The notes beneath the pieces were generated by a model. That model ran no database searches. It saw only the letters and a list, made by a program, of their open reading frames with translations, and was not told the DNA's origin. Positions 1 through 9,780 of a stretch of DNA of 64,000 nucleotides are shown here, one piece after another. Positions within the stretch are counted from its first letter, which is position 1. Each line of letters opens with the position of its first letter. Made by a program: the position numbers and the translations under genes. This DNA is from Aquatica leii (Eukaryota > Arthropoda > Insecta > Coleoptera > Lampyridae), in contig CM069434.1 in the NCBI GenBank assembly GCA_035610365.1, positions 98,816,806-98,880,805 on the forward strand. Direction: 5' to 3'.

Positions 1-720
1 TATATATTTCATTTTATAAAAACCTATTGAAGAATGCATTAACAACTTGCATCTCATAGCGTTCTTGTTAGTTATTATTTTATTAAAAACTACTACAAAT
101 TATGTCATAGACTATATAGCTAAATTAATGAAAAAACAAATTGCACAAGAAATAAATTTTTACCATGCATATTTACAGTACTCAAGATATCAATTTACAT
201 GACTAAGCAGGGCCGGGCAAAATACTGTCTATATAAATTAAACAGTTTTTTTACATGTCACTAACTAAATCATTAATCCGACCTAGTTGGCAACCTTAAG
301 AGCGAACGTAGAAGTTGCCTCAAAGTACGTGGCGCCCCTGTATGAAAGTGTGCCCCTGGTGTGCCCTGGTTAAACTCCAGATGAGACTATCATTAGCTGG
401 TGTCTAGAAGCCGGCCCTGGTACTATATGCTAATTATCACAAATGGAAAAAATTAGCAAGGTTTTTTTTCGTAAATTACCTTAAACTAAGGAAAAATATA
501 ATATAAGTTTTAACTTTCTATTTATTACCTTGGAATTGGAAATTTTTTTAGATATAAGTTTGCGTTAATTAAAATGTGTCCTAAAGAAACAACGTCTCAC
601 TTATAAAAGTGTTTCATTAATTATATTTTAAATTTTTAGCAAATGAATTCATATAAAACCAATTATAAGAATATATTTGTTAATAAATATTTATTATAGA
701 AAATTAATTACGACTGTTAG
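1..720. other. AT-rich intergenic sequence upstream of RnrS
   Basis: No ORF with recognisable motifs. The stretch is AT-rich apart from a GC-richer block at about 208-419, listed separately as a possible MITE. Nothing else is recognised. Confidence 0.6.
208..419. repeat. Possible small hAT-like MITE
   Basis: The block opens with CAGGGCCGG and closes with CCGGCCCTG, so the ends are inverted repeats of about 9 bp. It is GC-richer than its surroundings. CAGGGCCGG-type ends are common in hAT-derived MITEs, which is the basis for the call. I could not see a clear 8-bp target-site duplication, so this is tentative. Confidence 0.4.
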
Positions 721-768
721 GTAAACGTGGCAACAGTGCGCTGAAAAGCGCGCACTTATTTATACAGA

Positions 769-782
769 ATTGGCGCCAAATT
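769..782. promoter_or_regulatory. Palindromic E2F-type site upstream of RnrS
   Basis: ATTGGCGCCAAATT contains the self-complementary core TTGGCGCCAA, which satisfies the E2F consensus TTTSSCGC/TTSGCGC on both strands. It lies about 160 bp before the RnrS ATG. Ribonucleotide reductase small-subunit genes are classical E2F targets at the G1/S transition, including RnrS in Drosophila. Site and position are seen directly; the regulation is inferred. Confidence 0.65.
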
Positions 783-877
783 CTTCATTTTAACGATCGT
801 CTTTTAGTGTCTTATACGCCGCAGTTTTGCCGCGGTTTAATTACGTTTTTACTGTGTGTTTTTAAAGCTTAATTGTG

Positions 878-937
878 GTAAGTTATTAATAATGTAACGT
901 AGCACGATCGTGTAATCGAATAACAATTTTTACACAG
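878..937 (+). other. Possible 60-nt intron in the RnrS 5' UTR
   Basis: GTAAGT at 878-883 is a strong 5' splice site. A T-rich run ending TTTTTACACAG at 937 is a plausible 3' splice site, four bases before the ATG. The length suits short insect introns. If real, this gene was not simply inserted as a processed copy at the ATG. RNA evidence is lacking. Confidence 0.4.
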
Positions 938-941
938 CAAA

Positions 942-2048
942 ATGCCTCTCTTAATCAACAAGGAAAATCAGCTAACCTTAAATCCCGCCAAAAACGTTCT
1001 CACCGAGAATGGCATTAATATATTAAGTAAAAAACCAACAAACGATAACGAAATCAAACCTAAAAGCAAAGAGCTCAGTTTTGATACACAGTTAGAACCG
1101 TTATTACGTGACAATCCTCGTCGTTTTGTAATCTTTCCAATCGAGTATCCGGATATCTGGGCGCGTTACAAAGAGGCCGAGGCGTCGTTCTGGACAACAG
1201 AAGAAGTTGACCTATCTCACGACTTAGAAGATTGGAGGAAATTATCTGACGATGAAAGATATTTTATTTCACACGTGCTGGCATTTTTCGCAGCATCTGA
1301 TGGTATTGTGAACGAAAACCTCGTGGAACGTTTCAGCCAGGAGGTGCAGGTAACCGAAGCCAGGTGTTTTTATGGTTTTCAAGTAGCTATTGAAAACGTC
1401 CACTCAGAAATGTACAGCCTTTTAATCGACACGTACATAGCAGAACCGAAACAAAAAGATCATTTATTTAATGCTATTGAAACCATGCCTTGCATTGCCA
1501 AAAAAGCACAATGGGCTTTGAATTGGATTGCAAGTAAAGAAGCTACATTTGCTGAACGTGTAATTGCTTTTGCTGCCGTTGAAGGTATTTTCTTCTCCGG
1601 TAGTTTTGCTTCTATATTTTGGTTGAAGAAGCGTGGATTAATGCCTGGTTTAACGTTTTCTAATGAATTAATTTCGCGTGACGAAGGATTGCATTGTCAA
1701 TTTGCTTGCTTAATGTTTTCACATGTTATACAGAAACCATCTAAAGAACGCATTGTTAATATAATTCGAGAAGCAGTTGAAATTGAGCAAGAATTTTTAA
1801 GCGAGGCGATACCTGTTAGCCTTATAGGCATGAACTGCAAATTAATGTGCCAATACATAGAATATGTGGCTGATCGTTTGTTGCTAGATTTAGGTTGTGA
1901 CAAAATATACGAATCAACTAATCCTTTTGACTTTATGAATAAAATTTCAATCGAAGGCAAAACGAATTTCTTTGAAAAGAAAGTTGGAGAATACCAGAAA
2001 AATGGTGTTGTGGACAATATTAGTATTTCGTTTGATGCTGATTTTTAG
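942..2048 (+). CDS. RnrS: Ribonucleoside-diphosphate reductase small subunit (R2)
   Basis: This is class I ribonucleotide reductase R2, which houses the diiron-tyrosyl radical that lets the large subunit reduce ribonucleotides to deoxyribonucleotides in the cytosol. The 368-residue ORF has the usual length and is uninterrupted. By comparison with mammalian R2, the iron ligands are D90, E151, H154, E214, E248 and H251, and the radical tyrosine is Y158. The C-terminus ends in the DADF tail that docks to R1. Residues 7-9 are KEN, a possible APC/C-Cdh1 degron like that near the N-terminus of vertebrate R2. The start is the first ATG of the frame, just downstream of a possible UTR intron and an E2F-type site. 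Poly(A) signals ATTAAA (2207-2212) and AATAAA (2345-2350) follow. A single coding exon is notable, but the promoter and intact ORF argue for a working gene. Confidence 0.96.
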   Translation: MPLLINKENQLTLNPAKNVLTENGINILSKKPTNDNEIKPKSKELSFDTQLEPLLRDNPRRFVIFPIEYPDIWARYKEAEASFWTTEEVDLSHDLEDWRKLSDDERYFISHVLAFFAASDGIVNENLVERFSQEVQVTEARCFYGFQVAIENVHSEMYSLLIDTYIAEPKQKDHLFNAIETMPCIAKKAQWALNWIASKEATFAERVIAFAAVEGIFFSGSFASIFWLKKRGLMPGLTFSNELISRDEGLHCQFACLMFSHVIQKPSKERIVNIIREAVEIEQEFLSEAIPVSLIGMNCKLMCQYIEYVADRLLLDLGCDKIYESTNPFDFMNKISIEGKTNFFEKKVGEYQKNGVVDNISISFDADF

Positions 2049-2662
2049 TTTTATTTGTCGCAGTATTTGTATTTTTTTAACTTTCCACCAAAGAGTGTAG
2101 CTACTTATCATGCTTGACTACAAATTTGAATCTTAATTGAATTGTAATAGATTTATATGGTTTTATATATATATGCATTTTACTTAAATTTATTGTATTT
2201 ATGATTATTAAAGTATTTATCGATGAATTTTCGTTTTTGTTAGTATTTTTAATGAAAGTATGCACAATTTGTAGAATAAGATTTGCGTATAGTATGGGTG
2301 GTTGCCTAACATTAAGGCTCTTCAAAATAATTCAGTATTTTCTTAATAAAAAGTCGGTGCTTACAAAATCGGCAGTTAATTAATAGCACAAAGGGCGCCT
2401 CCTGATTATTTAGTTTGCATCGATCTTTGCCGGTCAATTCAGCACCCGGATGAGCCGCTTTTGCACGCACATCTAAGCTGGATGACAGCTTTGCGATGCG
2501 GGAACAAATGCTCGTATAGTACGCCTGTCTAATGTACGTACATTTGTTATACATCTACGTACATTTGTCCCTGTATTTAATATGTACGTAAAATGTATGA
2601 AGTGATTCGTCTAGCGCCTCTGCACTGCGGTCTTCTTGGTCCCTCTGTGCACTTCTGATTTA

Positions 2663-3240
2663 TTACTCCTTCAGCAGTTCTGTTTCGTCACTAAAGTCCA
2701 AAAGTTTATTCCAAGGGGCCTTTTTCAACTCATCGGTTAGTTTTGGTTTTCCGAGAATCGTTGTGCGTTGCATTTGATATGTTTCGCATTTGCACAGCAG
2801 ATGCTGCGGAGTCTCGTCGTCCTCCAAGCATCCGCGGCATAGAGGGCTACTATGCAGTCTTATTTTATGCATCTCTTTGTTAAGACCACAGTGCCCTGTT
2901 AATAATCCCGTGTGTTTTTTTAGCTTTCATCGACTCATGCTTGATAGTGCAGTTTGAGTGTTTGATTGTGGCTCTGTAAAAAAACTTTCGTATGCCTCAT
3001 TCCTGAAGAGTTTATCCATAGTTTCTTATGCTCCACTGCTAGCTTGCTGTTAATTATTTCTTTTCCGGTATCGAGGCGATTCCGAAAACGAGTTTAGGCC
3101 TTTTTGTTGTGCCTTTTTTAGCCAGTGCGTCCGCCATTAGGTTTCCGTTTACATTCTGGTCTTTTGGTATCCAGATGAGCTGTACTGGTTGGCGAGTTGC
3201 CAATATTTCTAGACTGCTTATGCAGACTAGACGGGACGGA
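2663..3240 (-). pseudogene. 3' part of an R1/jockey-type LINE ORF2: RNase H and zinc-knuckle remnant
   Basis: Read on the minus strand, about 3200-3060 encodes an RNase H-like end (LIWIP, NGNLMADALAKKG) and then a stop. Beyond further frame changes, 2872-2663 encodes HKIRLHSSPLCRGCLEDDET followed by HLLCKC. That is the Cys/His pattern (CX2C...HX4C) at the C-terminus of R1/jockey-clade retrotransposon polyproteins. Several stops and frameshifts show it is dead. It probably belongs to the same element as the endonuclease/ORF1 remnant at about 4640-6280, because the polarity matches and the missing middle is the reverse-transcriptase region. Confidence 0.75.
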
Positions 3241-4640
3241 ATAACATGGGAGGGAACGGGCGCGTCGAATTTAGATAAGATTTAGTCAGTAATTAGTTAG
3301 TAGAAATAATTTTAATAATTTAACAAAGGGATGGGTCAGCGCGCACGGGGCAACACGGGAGGGAGGTTTATTAAAATAGGCTAGGTTTAGGCTTTCTTAC
3401 GAGCCCGGCTCAGTTTCGTGTCGCTCGTCACCCACAAAAGGGAGAGGAGTGCGGCCGACGCCGTGACACGCGACCGCAAGCGAAAGGAACGAGGCACGTG
3501 CACTGCCCGGACGGGACGCAAGTTTAACGGGGCCGAACCGCATCGCTTTCGACGCGATCGGTATAGACACTAGATCTTTTCTTTCCCGAGAAAAGATCGA
3601 ACCGAAACGCCGCGGACGCGACCGGTGTAGGGACGGGGGGCTAGATTTAGGACTCGACGGAGAACGAGCTGCGAAAACCGTACATCGTCGCTCTCTCGAG
3701 GGTGAGGGGCTGCCTTATCTGCGCCTGAGGGATGCGGATCGGGGAGGGGGGCCCTATCTGCGCCTTATCAGCGCCTAGCCGGGACGCGGTCGTAGCTGCT
3801 TGTTTCGATGAAGAGTCAACTTAAATTAAGTTAGGTTAGGCAGATCGTAGAGCGTTGATAGGGGCCAACGGCACCAAAGGACAAGAGTGACGTGAACGGA
3901 CGCTAAGTGCGGGTAGCGTCACGCGGACGCCAAAGTGCGGAAGTGAGGTCACGGGGCCTACGCAGTGATGAGTGCGTTGGGACAACTTTGCTGCGATCTT
4001 AGATTAAGCAAAATGGACTTAAAATTTATTTTATTATGTTATTTAATTTTATTTTATTGTACTTTATTTTGTTTTATTTTATTTATCTTATTTTCATTTG
4101 TTACCTTATGTTCTATTTTATGTTCGTGTGTTTATCAACTTTATGTGTTTTCTTACTTTATTATTACTTTTACTTATTTATTTGCGCCTTATGTTTCTAC
4201 ATTATGTTCATCCTATTTATCAATTTATTTGTTTTATTATATCTCACTCGTTGTATTTGTTTCATAGTTTGTTTACTTTGCTTTTATTTTGATTTTTATA
4301 TGATTTCGTTTAGTTTTGTTGACGTAGCTAACAAGATAGAATAAAACAGATTAGCATGTAAGTGGACGAGCTGGAAGGAAATGCAGCGAAGTTAGATGCA
4401 CCGAAAGGAGCATCTAGCTTCGACCTGCAACTCCGGAAAGTTACAGCCAGTGGGACTGGAGTAGGTTGGGTTAAGGTTGGAATGGGTTTTCAATCACGTG
4501 TAATTTAAAGGAAAATTAGGATTAAGTAGCATTGTAATGTATGGATCATTTGTTGTTGAAATACAGATTCAGGAGGAGATGTAATGCCGAAAGGCGGTGC
4601 ATCTGCCTGCTACAATCAAGACGATTGTAAGCATATTGAG
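3241..4640. other. GC-rich block plus T-rich tract interrupting an R1-like LINE
   Basis: From about 3240 to 3960 the sequence is far more GC-rich than its surroundings and has no long ORF. About 4020-4320 is low-complexity and T-rich on the plus strand. Two short hairpin-like motifs at about 4392-4420 and 4582-4603 share CCGAAAGG flanked by GCAT-type arms, as in some LTR or 5'-UTR structures. The block sits where the LINE reverse transcriptase should be, so it is probably an inserted element or a rearrangement. I do not recognise the family. Confidence 0.4.
3573..3598. repeat. Perfect 10-bp inverted repeat (hairpin) in the GC-rich block
   Basis: GATCTTTTCT and AGAAAAGATC are perfect reverse complements separated by six bases, TTCCCG. 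The hairpin could be a structural element of the surrounding unclassified insert. Confidence 0.7.
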
Positions 4641-5250
4641 TTAATAAATTGTATTGTCTGATTCAATGTATCTATGATCAGATAAAGAAGGTTTATCTGA
4701 TACATGCCACATTTTTATCATTTTGCTCGCTTTTGGACTAGCAAGCGTAAGGTCAATAACTTCACTACCCGATACGGTTATAAACGTAGGTGCATCTCGG
4801 TTATTTACTAAATCTAAATTAGATTATAAAATAAATTCTAAACGTTCTTCACCTCTTGGCTTTGTGTTTGTGCTCCCCTACAAGGTGTGGTGCATCGCAT
4901 ATAAGAATCAGTGATTTGTTGGTCCCACTGTTAATCAGCCTGTGGATTTCTTTCGGCGGCGGTGGTCTTGTCTGGTCGTAGTGAAGTTAACTGGATCCGA
5001 TAATGAACGCCCTCGTGATGCCTTTCTCTACTACAGGTATTTTAGCGGCCACTAGGTCTCTAAAACATAGATCCCACAATGGTGCGAAGGTCGTGCACAA
5101 GTTGAGCTGCAAGCAGCCATCTAACTGGACAGTTCAACCATCTCCTGGACAAGGTCAATATCAATATCGTGTGAGGATATAAGCACTGAGCCCCGCTGAG
5201 GCTGCCCTACAGTGATGTATATTTATTTGAACGTTTTTCATCATTAGATT
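4640..5250 (-). pseudogene. APE-type endonuclease domain of an R1-like LINE ORF2 (decayed)
   Basis: The minus-strand translation starts at about 5250 with NVQINIHHCRAASAGL, the typical beginning of an R1-clade ORF2. It continues through DIDLVQE, then a segment ending LILICDAP (about 4920). A second reading frame gives EERLEFIL, DLVNNRDAPTFIT, EVIDLTLASP and SLSDHRYIEF (about 4880-4650). Family knowledge: these are the Asp/His-containing motifs of the apurinic-like endonuclease that nicks target DNA. Several stops and frame changes are present. Homology ends at about 4640, at the edge of the unclassified block. Confidence 0.8.
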
Positions 5251-6280
5251 TGCCGTCAGCGGCTCTGGATTTACATCCATTGCCTTGTGGACATCATTGG
5301 TAGCATCCTGTTCTTTGCTGTTCTTTTTGGAGTCGGCCAGCGCCCGGAGGGTGATTCTCGAAAATTTAAGGTGCAATTGTTTGGTTGACGCTTCCACCTT
5401 CTCTCAGCGCTCCTTGTCTATAAACAGGACGTATTGGGTTCTTTTAGAATCTGGTTAAGCATTAACCACCCGCCACGTTTCGGTACTGTAGTTGTTCTGT
5501 ACCGATATTCTTTTCAGTACGATGGCCGGTTCTAGTGTTGTTCCCGAGACCCAAGTGATAACCTTCTTGGGCGCAGGAATGTCTTTGAGATAAATAATCT
5601 TTAGTACCCTATCCTATCCCAGTGGTTTCTCAATATTTGACGTGCCGACTAGCCACTCTCTGGTTGCTGCGTCTGCGCACGTTATTTTCAGAAATCCTTC
5701 TTTATGGGTACATTCCTGAAAACGCGGAAAAGTTTGTCCCGTCTCCAATTTGTCAACCCAACCGAATATCGGGGTTTTTATGACCTCAGATTCTTCAGGA
5801 TTGATGTTATTTTCAGGGAACCCTTTTGGTATGATTGAACAGCAATTCCCGTCAGAGTGTCTCTAAATTTTTTTTGAGTTCTTTCGACTTCTCGACTTTG
5901 CTTTACCGGTCGTTTCTGTGACGCCGATGTGCTACTGCTAGAAAGGTTGCGTTTTTGCGCCCTTGTTGTTCCGGCAGTTACAATTTCTTGCGCCGTCTGG
6001 TGTCGCTGTTGTGTTCTTAACGTGCCCGCCTTTGTTTTCTGTATGGGTTTTGCTCTCGCGTGGTCGCCATTAGAGTCGAACCGGTTTGCGGACTGTGCTA
6101 TGGGTTCAAAGCGCAAGGCAATTCACATGGTTCCCAAGCGTATTGGGCCGCTCATGGTTCCCACAAGATGCTTCTGCTGCTTCCTTGCTTTGATCTATGA
6201 AAGCTCTGCGGTTTCTCAAAACAACGAACTGGGCCTGAGGTTGCATCTATTAAAGTCTTATACCGCGCCTTAGTTCGCTC
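5250..6280 (-). pseudogene. ORF1 (gag-like, DUF4780-type) of the same R1-like LINE
   Basis: Upstream of the endonuclease on the minus strand are pieces of a LINE ORF1. At 6116-5778 there is a basic, Ser/Thr-rich N-terminal region. At about 5600-5400 there is PAPKKVITWVSGT followed by a TWRVVNA block resembling the DUF4780 domain found in R1-like ORF1 proteins. At 5397-5250 there is a typical C-terminal linker (MDVNPEPLTANL) overlapping the ORF2 start. ORF1 proteins of this type bind element RNA. Frameshifts and stops break it. Confidence 0.6.
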
Positions 6281-6289
6281 CGAATATTT

Positions 6290-7400
6290 GAATCACAGCA
6301 ATTGTTCTAAAAGTTTCAACCACATGGTGAGACCAATATCCTCACGTTTGGATCGTACACAATTAAGTTTAACAGTTGCGCACGTTCCGCCGCCGTAGAT
6401 AGAAGCCTCGTCAAGCATCAGTCGGATGTTTTCAAGAAATCATGTTTTTATCCTTCTTACAGTAGTAACAATTTTCCGCATTGTGAAAACAAAAGGGTAT
6501 ATTTTGTAGAAGCTTTATCTTTACAGAAGTTTTTTTATACACAGATGTTTTCATTAATTTAAAAATTGCGTTACCGGCACATTGATCAGTAGATACGGCA
6601 GATAAACTCTAAACTCTTTGCCGTTGTGGAAATGTCTCACGGGCAAAAAATGCTTAAGGGACAACATCTTCAAAAAACCGATATATGCGTGACTAGATAG
6701 AAAACCAGAGGTTAGTGATTCCAGTCTCGGGGCACTAGACGAACTTCGTTGGATATAGTTTTCTGTGCGTGCCGACGCACTGCGCTCTTTATTTCCTCAG
6801 AATTTGTAAGACATATATGAAACCAACACAAACAAAAGCTTTCGGGAGCGACAAGGCGAAAACTAAAAAAAAATTAAAGGCTTAAGCAACCGTTTTAGTT
6901 CTAATGACAAGGACACGTGCGCGTAAACTCATTCTTTCTAGCAATAGCACATCGGCGCACAGTGATGCCAAGTACCAATTTCGTGGTCAAAAATTACAAA
7001 TTTCAGTTTAAATTCAGGGTCTTTAAGTGTCTCACTAGTTAGGTAAATACCTTAAGCGCTAGGAACAAACGCTAAAAGTACTGAGACACGCACATTGTTC
7101 CTGTCAGGTGGAGTAATATATAACCACTAAACGAATCATTAACGCTACGTCATCTAAGATACTTGTTTTGTGTGTAGTTTTTTTGATGCTACTGTAGTAT
7201 GCGGTCTACCGATCCGCGTGTGATCTACTACCACCTTAAACCTGTAATATGCGGTCTCCCCCGACAATTCAACGCAGTATCAAAATTTTAAATAAACACG
7301 CGAGATTTACCATTACAAACTATATTTTATTCAAAAATGCCTATCTATGTACAGTTCTGATATCGTTTAGAAAAGCTAAAAATAAATCTTGGTTGTTTTT
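6290..7400. other. Intergenic sequence without recognised features
   Basis: No protein motif is recognised. A duplicated phrase, TATGCGGTCT, occurs at 7198-7207 and 7248-7257, close to the Merlin fragment. It could be a relic of that element's end. Confidence 0.5.
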
Positions 7401-7402
7401 TC

Positions 7403-7665
7403 TTAACATTTTCCAACAAAAATGGTCCAAATGAAATGAAAATGTTGTACTGGAACGCCCCTCATTTTCTTTAGTATGCGAATTTTTGCGTCCGGCCACG
7501 ACCGTTCTATCTCTTGTGTATGAGCTCCTGTGACTGGATCCACAAAATTCTGTTGGTGGTTGACTGTTTCGTGATGGTATCCGACTTGGTGCAAATTGCT
7601 ATAAGCCCTCCACTGATCGGAATGAATAACCGACCCCAGTTGTACTTCTCGTTGGATTATTGGCA
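7403..7665 (-). pseudogene. Merlin/IS1016-type (ISXO2-like) transposase fragment
   Basis: The minus-strand translation reads QREVQLGSVIHSDQWRAYSN, then GYHHETVNHQQNFVDP and TGAHTQEIERSW. Family knowledge: IHSD, VNHxxxFVDPxTGAHTxxIE and W are the second and third catalytic blocks of the ISXO2-like DDE transposase, the domain of eukaryotic Merlin elements related to bacterial IS1016. The first catalytic Asp is missing because homology stops at about 7665, where a LINE fragment begins. The end of the protein after ERSW is divergent. This is a dead fragment. Confidence 0.8.
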
Positions 7666-8799
7666 GTAAGGTGGCCCGGTCACGTCAATGAACATAAAAA
7701 TAGCGACAATCAGAGCCTTGTTTCAGCCCAAAAACCCATGCACCGAATAAAAAACAAAAATAATGAATTAAAAACGGATATTAAAAGCATACTAAAAATA
7801 TGGACAAAATTATTTTCAATGAGATTTGGAATAGAAGTAGGAGCAAATGGAAAGGAGACCACTGGAAATACAGTGGAAGATAAGAATATGATTAAAGAAA
7901 AAGAAACTCTAGAGAATATAAACACAGAAGAACTAGATCAAGCAATGAAAATCATCAAACTAGCACTATACTAACTACTAAATATATTACAAAAAAAATG
8001 GGAGATAGAAGAAATCCCACAAGAGTGGCAACATAACATTATCGTTCTAATTTACAAGAAAGGGCAGTATGCGGACTTTGGAAAACTATAAAGTTATATG
8101 CCTCTCCTCCACCATCTTTAAATTATACAGCAAAATAGTAGAAAAAAAGACTGAGAAAATATATTGACAATAAACTTGAAGATGAACAGGCAGCATTTAG
8201 AGCAGGAAGACAAACGCACAATAATATCCACATATTAAGAAGTATAACAGAAAAGAAAGAAAAATGCAAAGAATTATTCGTTACATTCATTGACCTAAAA
8301 GTAGCCTGCGACTAAATACAGAGGAAAATAATATGTGATTGCTTAAAACAAATAAGAACACCAATGAAATTAGTGATAAGAAGTATCTATAAAACAGTAA
8401 ATGGAATAGCTAAAATAAATGGAGAGGAATCAGACTGTTTCCAGATGGAAGTAGGAATAAAACAGGGTGATAGTTTATATTCACTACTTTTTATACTAAT
8501 CATGGACAGATTGTTAAAGCATACTAGAACAAGAACCAAACAAAGTCAGACAGAGATAAGGTATAATAATTTAGTACCAACCAAAATCGATTGCCTACTG
8601 TATGGTGACGATATAGTGTTAGTATCAGATAACCAGAAAAAGATGAAACAGCTGACGAAAATATGGATTGAAGAAATACAAAAGCTGGGAGTGGGAGTTA
8701 ATATAAAGAAATGTAAAACAATGATCATACATAACAAAAAAAGAAGAAAATAGAGAAGTATACATTAAAGAAGAAAAACTAGAGAATGTAACAAAATAC
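7665..8799 (+). pseudogene. LINE reverse-transcriptase relic, 5' portion
   Basis: A degraded endonuclease-type LINE polyprotein. Recognisable blocks are an N-terminal RT region (IPQEWQHNIIVLIYKKG at about 8010-8065), then in shifting frames DEQAAFRAGRQ, TFIDLK, then VGIKQGDSL and LYGDDIVLVSDN within the open stretch 8364-8753. YGDD is the polymerase active-site motif (Y/F-x-DD). The coding sequence reaches ENVTKYC at 8799, where a gypsy element starts. The C-terminal region of a LINE of the same type resumes at 14316 on the other side, so the gypsy element probably inserted into this LINE, with loss of some LINE sequence. Confidence 0.75.
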
Positions 8800-9395
8800 T
8801 GTTACATATTTTATTTAAACTAATTAATTTATTTATACTAAAAACATGTACACGTTTATTATAATTAACCGAACTAATTAAATTTAAGGCTATTTAATAT
8901 ACACACACAAATTTGTATATAGCGCTATCACTGACACGAAGATAAGATAAAGTCCGCGGATAACCTCACACACCTGTTTAACACTTATTGTTTTCGTCAC
9001 GTACCAGGTTATTTATCTCACACGCGTTAATCACTTATTTATTTAAACTCCGATTTGTTTGTGTCGCATTTATTCTTTTTGGAAATCCTTCTCGAATGTT
9101 CCATATCTTTCGGTATACGTTCTGGAAATGTACAAAAACCTCGCGAAGGCTAGTTAAGAATAACTTCTCGAACGTTTCACTGTCCCCTTCTTAGGACTGT
9201 TCTGTCTCAGAACAGGAGACTGGATCCGACACCGGTAGAATAGATCGTGGCGATAGCGGCTGCTTCCTCCGTTTCGGCAACTTTCTTGACCATAAAAGTA
9301 ACAATCAATGAACTTTTCGTGATCCGATATTCTTGTTGGTTGGTAACTACAGACCAACACATGAACGCCTGTTCCTCGTAAAACGACCTCCAACA
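8800..9395 (-). repeat. 3' LTR of the gypsy element (left copy)
   Basis: About 596 bp, repeated at 13693-14315. Plus-strand ends are TGTTAC and CCAACA. In element orientation it begins TGTTGG, inside the macrodomain ORF. Conserved blocks include GAAGATAAGATAAAGTC and CTTAGGACTGTTCTGTCTC, both found in the other LTR. Compared with that copy it lacks about 40 bp near 9050 and has another short indel. Confidence 0.9.
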
Positions 9396-9780
9396 TGTTT
9401 TTAACTGTCCTCCAATTCAGTTGATCTAAGCCACAACCAATCTTGGGTACTGCTAATTTCTTAACATGGTGGAACTCCATTTCTCTCTCGAGATTCCATA
9501 ATGTGGGCCGCAGATTTTCGTATAACTGCTTGGTACTTGAGTATTTCTTGGTGACCAGATAGAAAACGAAGCTTCTGTCGCCACGTAGTCTTAAAACCTT
9601 TCCGACTGCCGGTTGCTGTCTTCGTAGATATAACTGCCCAAACTTGTTTTTAAATACGACTGCAACCCCTCTGGACATGTCAAGATCTTCGCTCACGCAA
9701 CGTGCAATAGCGTAATCTTTTTTGTGTTTGGAACAGGTATTGTTGTTCCTCGGTGGTAACTCGGAACCTAGCTTTTCCAT
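9154..9780 (-). CDS. Macrodomain protein (TARG1/OARD1-like ADP-ribose hydrolase) encoded by the gypsy element
   Basis: A 208-residue ORF, open while the rest of the element is broken. Residues 22-147 match the TARG1/OARD1 type of macrodomain, which binds ADP-ribose and removes it from acidic residues or hydrolyses O-acetyl-ADP-ribose. Visible signatures are CVSEDLDMSRGVAVVFKNKFG (28-48), FYLVTKK (73-79) and VPKIGCGLDQL (111-121). TARG1 catalysis uses a lysine in the TKK region and the aspartate of GCGLD; both are present (K78 or K79, and D119). The GxG-type loop reads MSRG where TARG1 has MGAG-like residues. The first 100 nt overlap the integrase ORF in another frame, so it may have its own start (MEKLGS), or an old indel split it from pol. 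Residues from about 129 on, including a basic tail, are encoded within the LTR. Captured host origin is inferred. Confidence 0.85.
   Translation of the reverse strand: MEKLGSELPPRNNNTCSKHKKDYAIARCVSEDLDMSRGVAVVFKNKFGQLYLRRQQPAVGKVLRLRGDRSFVFYLVTKKYSSTKQLYENLRPTLWNLEREMEFHHVKKLAVPKIGCGLDQLNWRTVKNMLEVVLRGTGVHVLVCSYQPTRISDHEKFIDCYFYGQESCRNGGSSRYRHDLFYRCRIQSPVLRQNSPKKGTVKRSRSYS

Noticed and set aside
942-2048. RnrS as a dead processed pseudogene, because it has no coding intron
   Set aside because: Full length, all catalytic residues present, E2F-type site upstream, and no poly(A) scar visible after the gene.
3826-3840. Two tandem TTAGG units, possible insect telomeric repeat
   Set aside because: Only two copies in a GC-rich block; no array.
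3965-4344. Hydrophobic 100-residue open frames that look like membrane proteins
   Set aside because: They are translations of a T-rich low-complexity tract in several frames, with no conserved motif.
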